Below, piece by piece: positions 23,331 to 35,128 of a stretch of 64,000 bases of DNA. Each line of letters opens with the position of its first letter. Positions within the stretch are counted from its first letter, which is position 1. The DNA is from Heracleum sosnowskyi (taxonomy: Eukaryota > Streptophyta > Magnoliopsida > Apiales > Apiaceae): the NCBI GenBank assembly GCA_030848705.1, contig JAUIZM010000018.1, positions 2,108,001 through 2,172,000 on the forward strand. Direction: 5' to 3'. Under the pieces are notes generated by a model that saw only the letters and a list, made by a program, of their open reading frames with translations, searched no databases and was not told the origin of the DNA. The position numbers were made by a program, and so were the translations under genes.

Positions 23331-24121
23331 CAAATTTTAAGAAATTTGCCACAGTTGAGGTGAACAATTCAAGGAAAGGATTAACTATACCCTTTTATGT
23401 TGTCTGCATGTTTCCTAATATCGGTGAGAACTGGTCTCAGTTTATCCTAACCAGGAAGAAATTCAAAACAAGAAAATGTTATAAAGTTAAGATTTGGAGG
23501 ACAAGCAAGTGAAATTCATCAACGATGTGTCTGTATAACAGAGATAGAAGGGCCTGGCATCTATCATATTGTTTATGTCAAAAGAGAATTCACAAGATAG
23601 CAAGGTAAAATTATGTCAAAAGAGAATTCATATTGGAGGACATGCACTTTCTTTTCATCTTACTGCTTGTTATATGTTTAATAGCCAAGGTAAAATTATT
23701 TTCCTGGCTGCACTCATATTACAGGTCAGGAATATCACCTGAGAAAATACAACTAAAATGATCAGCTCCGGCAATCCAATTTCAACACATTTAGCAACCT
23801 GATACACAAACTCAAAAGTTCAGTGGCACTGCTCTAAAAATGGCAAACAAAAGTGGGGTCCAGTGATTTTGGTTGTTTCGAAAAAATTAAATTTTGTAAC
23901 TAGTAAATGACAAAATTTAGAATTGTAATTGACTATTTATTAGTACATAATGTAGGTTCAGTGGTTCAAGTCGTTTGTACTAATACAATTATTCAATCAC
24001 GTAGCCAATCATTTACATATTAATAAAGAGTATAAATTATTCAATCACGTAGCCAATCATTTACATATTATTTACATATTAATTGACTATTTATGATAAT
24101 GTTTAGAAGAAAGACCGCTAC

Positions 24122-24565
24122 CTGAGGTTGAGACATGATATTTGACATCTGAACCTGATGTAAAGCATAAGTGTCCATAACAGAATAGCCACCAGATGTA
24201 GTGTTGAATATGTTAGTGGCCTGAGTATGGCCAACATCTGGCTGCTGTGTTGCTTCCAAGCTACTACTCTGAATATTTTTATTTTCACATAATTAGCACA
24301 TAACTTAATTAACTTATAAATCCAAAAAAACATATACATGCATAATGACTATATGTTAATTACTAACCTGGTTTTGTACCTCTGATTTGACCATGAATGC
24401 ATCCAAGTCCATTCCAAAATCATAGAGCATGGGGTTTACAGAAGCAATCTTCATCGAAAGGAACTGTCGAAAATTTATAATTACTTGGTTTTGTACCTCG
24501 ACTTGGTTTTGTAAAGACTGCACATAGTTGATAATTTCATCCAGCATAAGAGCTTTGCCAGTTAC
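24122..24565 (-). pseudogene. Captured bHLH transcription factor fragment
   Basis: On the minus strand, TGKALMLDEIINYVQSLQNQ is the second helix of the basic helix-loop-helix domain as found in the plant BPE/CIB-like subgroup, followed after a short intron remnant by FLSMKIASVNPMLYDFGMDL. The remnant between them is only about 33 bp (GTACAAAACC...CGACAG), too short to splice, so part of the intron was lost. A downstream exon 24122-24268 (acceptor ATATTCAG, donor GTAGCG) reads SLEATQQPDVGHTQ and GGYSVMD, fitting the C-terminal tail of the same subgroup. The DNA-contacting basic region is missing, so any product could dimerise at most weakly and not bind DNA. Confidence 0.8.
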
Positions 24566-25043
24566 GTATAATTATATTTTCAGTAAATACCACATAAAAA
24601 ATAGTCAGATACATTGGAACTTACTACAGAACAATTCAAGAACAAACTTGACAAGGCTAACCATGGAGGAAGGACAAGCATCCTGACTTACCCATTGAAG
24701 TCACTAGCATGTACATATGTTATCTCTATAGTTCACCATAAGATAAACCAGCATGCAACATTTTACGTAATTTTTATGATGTTGCTCTAAGATAGAGCAA
24801 CATATAGTTTCATCTCCACATTTATCCGCTGGATACATAATTGGCCCATCATTATTTCTGCATTTAGTAAAAGAGTACTCTGAAAACAGTTGGCCCATCA
24901 TTATTTTTGCATTTAGTAAAAGAGTACTGAAAACTTAATAGTTTAGCAGCAAATGGAAGTCAGTAGCATGTACATTAGCTATCTCTATGGTGAACCAGGA
25001 CAAAGGCCGAATCAGGGTAATACAACAACTTATATAAACATAC

Positions 25044-25465
25044 CAGTCCTTGAAGCTCAAGTAATTTGATAGCTCATAATACACGTATGCAGCAGCACCA
25101 TAAGCAGCATCTTTGAGAAGTAAACCCTGGGTGATTTCAGATACAGTAGAGGGGCACCCACCCATAGCCTCTTGTAAAATAGAAACCACAACAGGACCTA
25201 GAAGCTGAACAAGACATAATGATTAAGATACATTGCTATTGAAAAAAACTTGTCAACTAAATGATCTCAAAACTGATGAGTACATGACACCAATACACCA
25301 TATATATTGTCGCTTACTTGGCTATGAGTTTCAAACAAAACAATGTATAGTTCTTCGGCACATGGCCTCAGTTTTTCGGACCAGAGAACAGAATCCTGCT
25401 CATGATGAAAAGACTCAGGGTTCTGGTACCATTCCTCCACATCACTTGTTGACAACACAAAATAC
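25044..25465 (-). pseudogene. Captured importin-11-like exon pair
   Basis: Two consecutive exons with their intron: 25318-25465 (after a CTAAAACAG acceptor, ending before GTAAGC) and 25044-25204 (after TTGTTCAG, ending before GTATGT). The first reads EEWYQNPESFHHEQD and EKLRPCAEELYIVLF; the second LLGPVVVSILQEAMGGCPST and AAYVYYELSNYLSFKDW. These match my recollection of plant importin-11, a HEAT-repeat nuclear import receptor of the importin-beta family. Neither exon has a stop, and the phase is kept across the intron. The rest of the gene is absent, so it can only produce a fragment. Confidence 0.8.
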
Positions 25466-25839
25466 CTGTTTTAGGAGTCGCACAGCAATGGATGTGAAAG
25501 TTTACCAGGAAGAGCTATATAGTTTAACAAACAATTCGTAAAAGCAGAGCTATATAGTTTAACAAACAGTTCGTAAATCAAAGGTAGGAGTATGAACTTA
25601 CAAGTTTACATATATACAAATACAACCCAAACATACAAAATCTAACACATGAATCAGCATAAAATTTATTCAAACAAAAATCAAATAAAAAAATATATAC
25701 AAAAATACAAGTTTATACATGTAATTACAACTACAAGCCCCAAACATACAAACACAAAACTTTAAATATGAAATAACCCCAAACATTTGCATACAAAACC
25801 TTAATTTACAAATCAAGTTCAAACCTGAGAACGGAAGCC

Positions 25840-26110
25840 CCAATGTTGAAACCCTAATTAAACCCGAGAATGAAATCCCCAAAATTGAAGCCGAGAATGA
25901 AAGACCTAATTAAACGCGATAATGAAATCCCTAATTACACGAAATATTCAATAATCAGTTAGTAGAGTGAGGTGTGACGCGAGAGAGAAAGTGAGAGTTT
26001 GTGGAGTGAGGTTTGTCGAGAGAGAGAGACAGTGAGGTTTGTCGAGAGAGGGGGGGGGGTGGTTTGGGGGGAAAGTGTGATAATTTGGGAGAGATACGTT
26101 TTTTTGTTAA
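25840..26110 (-). promoter_or_regulatory. Promoter-like TC-rich block of family IV CACTA
   Basis: On the minus strand it carries long CT runs (complement of GAGAGAGAGA near 25980-26060), a poly-C tract (complement of the G10 run near 26050) and several TTAGGGTTT-type telo boxes (complement near 25850-25935). TC-rich Y patches and telo boxes are common in plant core promoters and 5' leaders. A similar block is in copy b at about 56330-56560. Promoter activity is inference. Confidence 0.4.
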
Positions 26111-26581
26111 GGGGGGAAAATATCCGCCAAAATTTTCAGTTTGGGACTGATGTTGGTACTGTATTTAACTTATATATATATTTTAATTTTTAATCTTTTT
26201 AAGTTTAAAATTTTAAAATTTAGAGAAAAATGAGAACATGATAGATATTTATGTAGTACATATGTAAAAATAGTTTCAATTTAAAAATATATTATTTTCA
26301 AACTTTGTAGTAAAACAAAGATTAAAATTTAAAGTCATTGTATATATTTTGATAATATGTATATTTTTCATAATTCTAAAAATATTGTATTATAATGCAA
26401 CACTTTTTAATGGTGTTGCACCTGACAACACTAGCATTCACTCTGCAACGGTACATTCACATCAAATGCAATACTTTTTTAGTAGTGTTGCAGAAGACCA
26501 AAAGTAAGTATAGCTTTTGCAACGCTTTGTTTGCAACCCTCACAAAAAGCATTGCATATGAGCACTTATGGCGTAGTGTCC

Positions 26582-26653
26582 GCTGCAAAAGCTAACACTG
26601 TTAAGAAAGACAAAGGATCCAAGCAAGTCTGGGTCCTTAAAACTAACACTTAG
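26582..26653 (+). pseudogene. gag: Copia B gag, last codons after the CACTA
   Basis: In frame with the 22142 side once the CACTA and one TCC duplication are discounted. Reads through KQVWVLKTNT to TAG at 26651-26653. Copia A gag ends at the equivalent place with QVWVPKHSD. Confidence 0.8.
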
Positions 26654-26672
26654 TGTTTGTTTGTGATTGCAG
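26651..26672 (+). promoter_or_regulatory. Putative 3' splice acceptor between gag stop and pol of Copia B
   Basis: The gag TAG is followed by TGTTTGTTTGTGATTGCAG and then GGT, which opens pol in phase. In Copia A the equivalent place is TAG, TGTTTTTTAAATTCTGATTG, CAG. Both have a T-rich tract and TGATTGCAG, a good plant 3' splice site. It may control the gag to pol ratio through splicing; inference from the sequence alone. Confidence 0.5.
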
Positions 26673-29600
26673 GGTATAAAAGAGAGCACACTTATCTTGG
26701 ACAGTGGATGCTCAGGACATATGACTGGAAATAAAGCCCTGCTATCAGACTTTAAGGAGAAGGCTGGTCCAAAGGTTTCCTATGGAGATGGCAACATAGG
26801 ACACACTCTGGGATATGGCAATATTAATCTTGGAAGTGTCATCATCACAAATGTAGCTCTAGTCTCAGGACTCAAGCATAATCTGTTATCTGTGAGTCAA
26901 ATCTGTGACAGAGGAAACCATGTAGATTTTCATACTGAATACTGTGAAGTTATCAGTAAATCTACTGGAAAAGTTGTTCTAGTTGGACACAGGCACAACA
27001 ACATTTATGAAGCAAGTTTGGTAACAAACTCTGATGGAAGAACAGTGTGTCTGACTGCAAGAATGTCAAATGAAGAGAGTTGGAACTGGCATAAGAAGCT
27101 CTCTCATCTCAATTTGAACAACATCAATGAGCTAATAAGAAAGGATCTTGTAAGGGGACTTCCAAAATCAATAATCAGTCTAGATGGCCTATGTGATTCT
27201 TGTCAAAAGGCAAAGCAAAGGAAGACATCTTTCAAGAGCAAATCTGAATCTTCAGTAGTGGAACCTTATCATCTTCTACATGTTGATCTCTTTGGACCAG
27301 TGAATGTGATGTCTATGGGCAGAAAGAAATATGCTCTAGTAATTGTTGATGAATATACTAGATATACATGGGTATATTTCTTATCAAAGAAGGATGAAAC
27401 TGCTCAAACTCTGATGGATCATGTAAATCTACTGGACAAAGGATCACAGCACAAAGTCAAAATTATAAGGAGTGATAATGGAACTGAATTCAGAAACTCA
27501 ATCATGGAAGCTTTCTGCAAAGAAAGAGGAGTGAAACAAGAATTTTCTGCACCTGGAACTCCACAGCAAAATGGTGTAGTTGAAAGAAAGAACAGAACTT
27601 TAGTCGAAGCTGCCAGAACTATGCTTGATGAAGCAAAGTTGCCAACTTATTTCTGGGCAGAAGCTGTTCAAACTGCTTGTTTTACTCAAAATGCTACACT
27701 GATCAACAAGCATGGAAAAACACCATATGAGATGGTGAAAAATAAGAAGCCAAATTTGAAATATTTTCATATATTTGGATGTAAATGATTTGTGTTGAAG
27801 ACTCATCCTGAACAGTTGACCAAGTTCGAGTTAAAAGCTGATGAAGGAATCTTTGTTGGTTATCCATTGTCAACAAAAGCATTCAGAGTCTACAATCTGA
27901 GAACTAAAGTGATCATGGAATCCATACATGTGTCATTTGATGACAAGAAAATAACTGGACTTGATGACTTAGATGGATATGATCAACTGCGCTTTGAAAA
28001 TGAAAGTTTATTCTCTGATGATGCAAACTCTGATGAAGCAGTACCGACAAATTCTGATGAAGCGGTTCTGACAAACTCTGACGAAGCATACTCTGAACCT
28101 CTACTGGTAAATACTGGAGAAACTGGAAATTCTCAAATTGAACAAAATAGAGAACCAGTTGAGGGGGAGCATGAAGAAGCTCAACAAGACACAGCAAGTG
28201 AGTCAGTTGAGGAAACTGATTCAAACTCTGACAGTTCAAACTCTGAGCCATCCAATTCAGGGGGAGCCTCAGATACTGCAGAAAGTCAACATATGAATCA
28301 GGAGAGCATGGATCAAGGGGGAGGATCCAATAATGATGCAAGAAACCACTTACCAACAGCAAGAAAGTGGACACAGACACACACACCTGATCTCATAATT
28401 GGAGATCCTGATGCTAGTGTGAGAACTAGAAGTGCAACAAATAATGAGTGTCTGTATCATGCTTTCTTGTCTCAAACAGAACCAAAGAAAGTGGAGGAAG
28501 CTCTTCAAGATGCTAATTGGATTACAGCAATGCAAGAAGAGTTAAATGAATTTGAAAGAAATGAAGTCTGGACACTTGTACCTAGACCAAAGAATAGATC
28601 AATTGTAGGTACAAAGTGGGTTTTCAGAAACAAGACTGACAGTGAAGGTGTGATTACAAGAAACAAGGCTAGACTTGTGGCTAAAGGTTATTCATAACAG
28701 GAAGGAATTGACTATGATGAAACCTTTGCTCCAGTTGCAAGATTGGAGGCCATAAGAATTTTTCTGGCCTATGCTGCACACAAGAAGTTTAAAGTCTTTC
28801 AGATGGATGTGAAAAGTGATTTTCTCAATGGGAAGCTTGAAGAAGAAGTATTTGTTGAACAACCACCAGGATTTGTAGATCCTAAACATCCAGATTATGT
28901 CTACAGGCTTGACAAGGCATTATATGGACTAAAGCAAGCACCAAGAGCATGGTATGAAACTCTTGCTCAATTTCTTTTAGAAAGTGGGTTCACAAGAGGT
29001 ACAATTGATAAAACCTTGTTTTATTTCAATTCTGGTGATGATTTGCTTTTAGTTCAAATTTATGTAGATGACATTATCTTTGGATCTACTAATGACAAAC
29101 TTTGTAAGAAGTTTGCAAAGATTATGCAATCCAGGTACCAAATGAGCATGATGGGAGAGCTTAGTTACTTTCTAGGCTTACAGGTCAAGCAAACAGATGA
29201 TGGTATTTTTATCAATCAAGCAAAATATACCAGAAATCTTCTCAAGAAATTTGGTATGCTTGATAGTTCATCTGCTACAACTCCCATGGCTACAGCAACA
29301 AAGCTAGACAAAGACACAGGAGCCTCAGTAGATATGACAAATTACAGAGGAATGATAGGGTCTTTACTGTATCTTACTGCAAGTAGACCTGATATCATGT
29401 ATGCAACATGTCTTTGTGCAAGATTTCAAGCAGATCCCAGAGAGCCTCATCTAACAGCTGTAAAAAGGATTTTCAAATATCTCAAAGGAACCATAACCTT
29501 GGGTTTGTGGTATCCTAGAGAATCAGAGTTTAAGCTAATTGGTTACTCTGATGCAGATTTTGCAGGCTATAAGATAGACAGGAAAAGTACAAGTGGAAGC

Positions 29601-30005
29601 TGTCAATTTTTAGGTGACAAATTGGTTTCTTGGTATAGCAAGAAACAGAAGTCAATTTCCACATCCACAGCAGAAGCAGAGTATATAGCAGCTGGTAGCT
29701 GTTGTGCACAGATTCTATGGATGAAGAATCAGTTGCTGGATTATGGTTTGAAGTACTCTAAAATACCTATTTTCTGTGATAACCAAAGTGCTATTGCTAT
29801 GACAGGTAATCCAGTACAGCACTCCATGACAAAGCACATCAGCATAAGGTATCATTTTATCAGAGAACATGTGGAAGAAGGAAACATTGAGCTTCATTTT
29901 GTGTCTACAGACCAACAACTTGCAGATATCTTCACCAAACCTTTGAGTGAAGCTACTTTTACAAGATTGGTAAATGAACTTGGAATGATCTCTGGTTCTG
30001 ACTAG
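26673..30005 (+). pseudogene. pol: Copia B pol (protease, integrase, RT, RNase H)
   Basis: A single frame of 1,110 codons with just two nonsense codons, at 27786-27788 (TGA in GCK-FVL) and 28695-28697 (TAA in KGYS-QEG). Order: protease (LILDSGCSGHMTG), pre-integrase zinc finger (WHKKLSHLN...CDSCQKAK), integrase core with HVDLFGPV, IIRSDNGTEF and GTPQQNGVVERKNRT, an acidic NSD-repeat linker, RT (FQMDVKSDFLNG, LYGLKQAPRAWYE, YVDDIIFGST), and RNase H (YSDADFAGYKIDRKSTSGS, TAEAEYIAA, HISIRYHFIRE). All catalytic motifs look intact, so this is a recently inactivated copy. RT wording (MSMMGELSYFLGLQVKQ) supports the SIRE lineage. Confidence 0.92.
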
Positions 30006-30608
30006 AGAAACGGGTTAGACTCAAAAGCTATACATGTTTGATTTTTATGCTCATGATTCCTTGCATGTATTAACTGATATGAGTACCAGTGTCATAAACT
30101 CTGAACGTAAACTCTGATGCTAAACTCTGATAGTCATAAAAGTGTTGGTCATACTCTGATAGTTATAGTCTAAGTTATACTCTGATTGTAATTTTGTCTG
30201 AAACACAAGGACCAATGAAGAAATTTGTATGAAGCATAATTCTCAGTAAGTAATTATGAATCCTTAAGAGTTGTATAGATTCTGATCTCAAATATGTGCA
30301 GTAAGTTAACACAGCATGATACTGTCTCTGTATTTATAGAATCTCTTAGTTTATTGATCCTATACACTGAGTCTGTATTAGCTGTTTGCATTTTCTCTCA
30401 TAAATTAATTGTATTAACTGATAACAAGTCTAAACTCTGATTATTAATTGCAAATAATTCACCCTCAAATCAAAAGATGCCAAACAGAGCACAAATTCCT
30501 TTGAGATCATGTTGTGCCTAGGAAGATCCAGGAACTTATTGTATGAAATAAGGGCTGAAATCTTTGATTTTTGGTGACTAGTGCCAACCACTGATTACTG
30601 GAAAATTA

Positions 30609-30652
<44 letters not shown>

Positions 30653-31413
30653 CTATAAAGGGGGTGAAAAATAAAAGATATATCCAAATGAAAGGATATC
30701 AGTATTACAGAGTTTAGATATAAAAATCAGATTTTATGTTTTACATGAGAATTTAGGCAACCAGTTTTTACTACTTTGGTTTGTGGATTTTATGCACTTT
30801 GAGATGATTTAAATATTGATTTCGGTAAACTCTGCTATTGCACACACAATTCTGCACACCTGTACAGTTTGAGAAAAGAGTTTATTGACAAAGAAGGATA
30901 AATGGTAAACACTGATGTATTGTGTGAAATATGCCGAGGTAATTTAATTTTAATCTCTGATGATTAAAATAAATTTTATTGGTTTCAGACATTTTATAAT
31001 TTTGAGATTAGACATTTGTTTAGAAATTCGAAAGAGTATGAGTACAAACGGTTCATTTTTGTATTAAACAGAGGAGAGAGAAGTTGAGTGTTTTGAACAG
31101 TGTGAAAAGCGGTAATTATGGTTATTTTTACTGCGCATGTGTATTGGAAGTTGTTACATACAGCTGTCAGCGAATACATGTTTGACATCTGTCCCACTCA
31201 CACATTTTTCAAAGATGCCTGCTGTGTGTAGTAATGATTAAAACGATTGGGTTTTAATTTTCACTGCTATTATTTAAATTTACTACACATAAACGGTTCA
31301 TTCTTTTCCACACCTCAACTTTTCATAAGCTTTTACTCACACACATTGTCTCAAACACTTTCACTGCATACACTATAATCTATTCTCTGTTTGTTTTCTT
31401 CTAAACTGTTCTA
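30006..31413 (+). other. Copia B spacer between pol and the extra ORF
   Basis: No ORF. At 30090-30190 five copies of ACTCTGA (AAACTCTGAT and ATACTCTGAT forms) occur within about 100 bp, with further copies near 30430, 30828 and 30953. A (TA)n microsatellite lies at about 30612-30640. The end of the spacer (31300-31410) is C/T-rich and leads to the ATG of the extra ORF, so a leader or splice site may lie here. Confidence 0.6.
30612..30640. repeat. (TA)n microsatellite
   Basis: Uninterrupted TA dinucleotide run of about 13 units in the Copia B spacer. Confidence 0.9.
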
Positions 31414-34400
31414 ATGGCTACAACAATGTTTACTGCTTCTGGGTTAGAATTTGTTCCTAACAACTACTCAGCTCCTTTAGCAAATGAGAACGCACCGGAG
31501 GCGTTTCATTTGATTCAGAGTTTCTTGTCAAACTCTGATATCGGCACTGCTCTCACCGCACCCTCGAAGCTGTCTGCAACTCAAATTCGAACTTTTTGGC
31601 AGACAGGTACTTATGATAATGGAGGAGCGACTGGTTCTCCATCTATCATTTTTGAGTTTCAAGGAGATGAATTTACTGTTACTCCTACTACTGTTCGCGA
31701 TGCTTTGGGTCTTGAAGATTTCAATGCATTCACAATCTCTGTTGGAGATTCTGAGTTAGTCAGAATGATGAGGGAGATAGGCTACTCTGGACCTTTGACA
31801 AAGATAGGTCAACTCAAAAGGCCACTTTTGCGCAAGGAATGGAGTTTCTTTTTCGATTGCATTAATCGGGCCTTTGGAAAGAAGTGCACCAATTGGGATG
31901 CAATTCCCACGGATAGTCTACATATCGGGTATTCTCTTCTCTATGGCAGTCATTTTGATGTTGCTAGATTAGTTTTAACTAATATTGGTGAGAAGATGCT
32001 AGAGAATAGAAATGTTGTTTATTTCTCTAGATTTTGTCAGTTAATATTCAATTTTTGCTGTCCTAATGTTGAGATCTTAGAGGATGATGTTATCCTCTCA
32101 TTTAAACTGCATAAACGTATATTCTCTGATCTCACTAACAAGGATAACAAGAAAGGAGATGTTGGTGTGTTAATGTTGCCTGAATCTGTGCAACAATTCC
32201 TAGTCAATCTACAACAACCACAACTGATAAACACTGAAGCTGGACCTTCTGTGTCTCAACCACAGAGGTCAAAGAAATCTAAAGTGAGGACTGTTAAGTC
32301 TGTCAGGATAAACACTGAAGCTGGGGCATCAAATGCTGATAATATGCCTCAGAAAAGAAGAATGAAGAAAAGAAGAGCAAATAAGGAAAAGTCTGATGCT
32401 ATTGATGAAGAAACTGAAACTGATGAAGAAACTCTTCATCAGAGAAAAAGAAGATTGGTAGCAGCACATTTGTTTGGTGCTGAGAATATCTCTTCAACTG
32501 TTGTTGATGATCTTGAGATTCCAAATGATGATGCTGTTCCTGAGGATAGAATTTTTATGGAGACTGTTCTTTAAGATGAAGCTCCTACATCAAACGCTGA
32601 TGATGTAGTTGAGGAAGCTGCAAATGAAGATGCAGATGAAGCTCCTGAAATTCTTGTTCAGGAGGCTACAGAAAATGCTGAAGCAGAGGCTGATATTTTT
32701 GAGTCACAAGGATTTGATATGGAATTTGAAGCACACAACTCTGTAAACTCTGACCATCTTGAAGTTTTTGATGAAACAGAGGGTGTGGAAGCTGATCAAG
32801 CCACGGTTCTCCTTGAAGATTCTATGGCTACACACACAGAGATTCTCTCTGTTACTCACCAGGTAATTGAAGAGGGTGAGGAAGTCGATCAGACTTTAGA
32901 TGCTAATGCTCCAGAAACTGTTGCTGCAAATCCTGATGTTACTGACAAGGATGCAATAGAGAATGTTCCTATAGAAGCAGAGTTTGTTGCAAACTCTGAG
33001 ATTCATGAAGCTGAGCAGATCAACACTGAGACTGCTGCAGAGAATGTTCCTGAAGAGAATTCCGCAGAGGATGACAATGTTGAAGATAGTCCTGCTCATT
33101 CACATCCTGATATTCAAGTAGAGTTATCTGATATTCAAGCTAACTCTGATGAGGAAAGAGAAGTCAATCGTGCTACTGCTGAGCATTTTCAGAATATGTA
33201 TTTCTCAAATTGGTCAAGCAAAGACACTATCTTTTCTGATGCACGAGCTGCTGACTTTGTGACCAAGTCTTCAAAGGAGATTCAAAATCCTGAACTTTTA
33301 ACTCATCTAAAAGCTACAATAGTCCAAGTCAAATCATTAAACAATCGTTTTGATGCTTCTGACAAGGTTATTGAAGGTCTAAGGAATGATATAACTGCAA
33401 GGGAACTTACACAACAGAAGGATAAATCATTGTATATTTCCTTGTGTAAAGATCAGAAGATTTTTGATTCCAGGTTGTCCAAGGTTGAAGAAAATCAAGT
33501 CAAAATGTCAACTAAGTTGGATGAAATTGCAAACTCCATTGAATTGCTCACATCAGTTTTGCTGTCTGATGATGTCAAAAAGGGGGAGAGAGTGTCTCAA
33601 GAGGACAAATGCAAGAGCTCTCAAACTCTGACTTGGAAAGATGACACTACTGATGGTGGTGCAAAAGGTAAAAATCCAAGGACAAGGAATGTTCAAAGGC
33701 AAGGGAAGAGATCAAACTCTGATGCTCAGAATAATGCTGGAAAGAGAATAAATGATGGTGGTCAATCTTCTTCAACACTCAAGAGTTTAGCTGTTTCAGC
33801 TAATCCAACTACAGATGAGGAAATTTCTACTAAGTTGTTTATGGCAGAACATGGAAAAGATGTTACAATTGAAGATATCCAAGCTGAAGAGCAAATGCTT
33901 GCTGAAGAACACAAGAAGAATCTTGAAGCTGGAATCTACAAACAGAAAGTTATCAAGGCTCCGAGGAGAAAAGAAAAAGGAATTGTTATCAAAGAAAATG
34001 TAACCTCTGATCAGAGTTTACAGTACTCAAGGAGGCCTATTGGTTCAAACGCTGATAAAGGTAAAGGTGTGATGATTGAAGAGCCTAACCTGGAAAAGAA
34101 GAATTATTCAACCTCTGACAATGCTCAAGTTGATGTTATTGTTAAGAATGTGCCAACCTCTGACAATGCTCAAGTTGTGCAAACTCAGCTATCTTCACCA
34201 CTCCAAGGTTTCAAAAGATCTTCATTACCTGAAACTCTGAAGCCTAGCCAGGTGAACTTTCTACAAACCAGAACAGTACTTGGAAAACAATCTTATGATA
34301 AATCTGGTTTGGGTTCCCACAGAGAGAAAAGAGTTAATAATAGTCCTTTAGATCATACATCACTGGCAGAACCTGGTGTTGGGGTTACTCAAGAAAACCT

Positions 34401-34965
34401 TGATAAACTAGAATCTGTTCAGATGATTTACCACAGAGGCTTGAAGAAGGAGTTTTTATTATACTTTATGGCTGATGGCAGAGTTTACAGAATTGGAGAA
34501 GATGATATTTGTCTAAAATTCTGGGAAGAGCTAGAGTATGTTCTATATCTCCTGAAGATCAAAAATAGAAATACTCATAATGCTGCTCTGGTTTTAAAAG
34601 ACAGAATGATGAAATCGAAAGTTCTTTTTGGAGGAAATGTTTCCAGTGCTTATATTCCTAAGTACAGAGATGCACATGGAAAGTTGGTAGAAATGAAGAA
34701 AAATAGTGCTAGATTCAGGACTGCACTAAATAAGAAAGTTCTAGAGTTCAATCTAGAGTCTGATAAGGCTTTTTATATCAGACTTGGAAATGAAATGAAC
34801 AAGAACAGCATCTATTCTTTAAGGGCTGCCATTTATCAAATTGGTGAAGATAAACCAGAATTGAAGGAGCTGAAGAAGGATATGATTGCTGAACTAGATC
34901 GAGCTGAGAGAAAGTTACTGTCAGATTATATCAGGACTGTACCTGATATCCAAGAAATTCAGTAA
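31414..34965 (+). pseudogene. Copia B extra 3' ORF
   Basis: One frame of 1,183 codons from the ATG at 31414, with one TAA at 32572-32574 (VL-DEAPTSNAD). N-terminal domain about 1-290 with RKEWSFFFDCINRAFGKK and WDAIPTDSLHIGYSLLYGSH, homologous to Copia A 36600. Then come a basic KRRMKKRRANKEK stretch, a long acidic region rich in NSD/NAD, a probable coiled coil (about 33300-33560), and a C-terminal domain with LYFMADGRVYRIGEDD and SLRAAIYQI. SIRE-like elements have an extra ORF here, often called env-like. I see no clear signal peptide or membrane anchor, so the role is open. Conservation with Copia A over its length argues for a real function in the element. Confidence 0.82.
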
Positions 34966-35128
34966 AGTCTGACTGTAAGTTTTTATGTTTTCTGTTCTAA
35001 GTTAAATTTAAACTCTGTTTTAAAATTAAACTCTGACATATTTTAAACACTGCATTTGTTATATGTTTTGACATCATCAATTATCTATTTAACTTGTACA
35101 TTTTTATCATGAACAAGTTGGGGGAGAT

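Larger units (their letters stand above)
22143..26578 (-). mobile_element. CACTA family IV, copy a, carrying captured host exons (Pack-CACTA)
   Basis: Inverted termini CACTACGCCATAAGTGCTC, identical on both ends for about 27 bp, TSD TCC at 22140-22142 and 26579-26581. Subterminal motif is GCAACGC/GCGTTGC. No transposase. Interior, reading the minus strand: a TC-rich, AAACCCTAA-containing block (about 26110-25840), two consecutive importin-11-like exons, bHLH transcription-factor exons, and a two-exon C-terminal fragment of unknown identity. Splice sites are preserved, so capture was from genomic DNA. At 22385-22560 there is a GC-rich array of GCCACGTCA sites. The strand given is that of the captured exons. 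Confidence 0.92.

Noticed and set aside
25044..25465. A host importin-11 gene at this locus
   Set aside because: Only two exons are present and they lie inside a CACTA that is itself inside Copia B.
27913..28386. 157-codon minus-strand ORF opposite Copia B pol
   Set aside because: Shadow of the acidic NSD-repeat linker of pol; composition is the complement of GAT/TCT codons.
31414..34965. Retroviral-type envelope glycoprotein
   Set aside because: The position fits the env-like ORF of SIRE elements, but no signal peptide, membrane anchor or cleavage site was visible, so I kept a neutral name.
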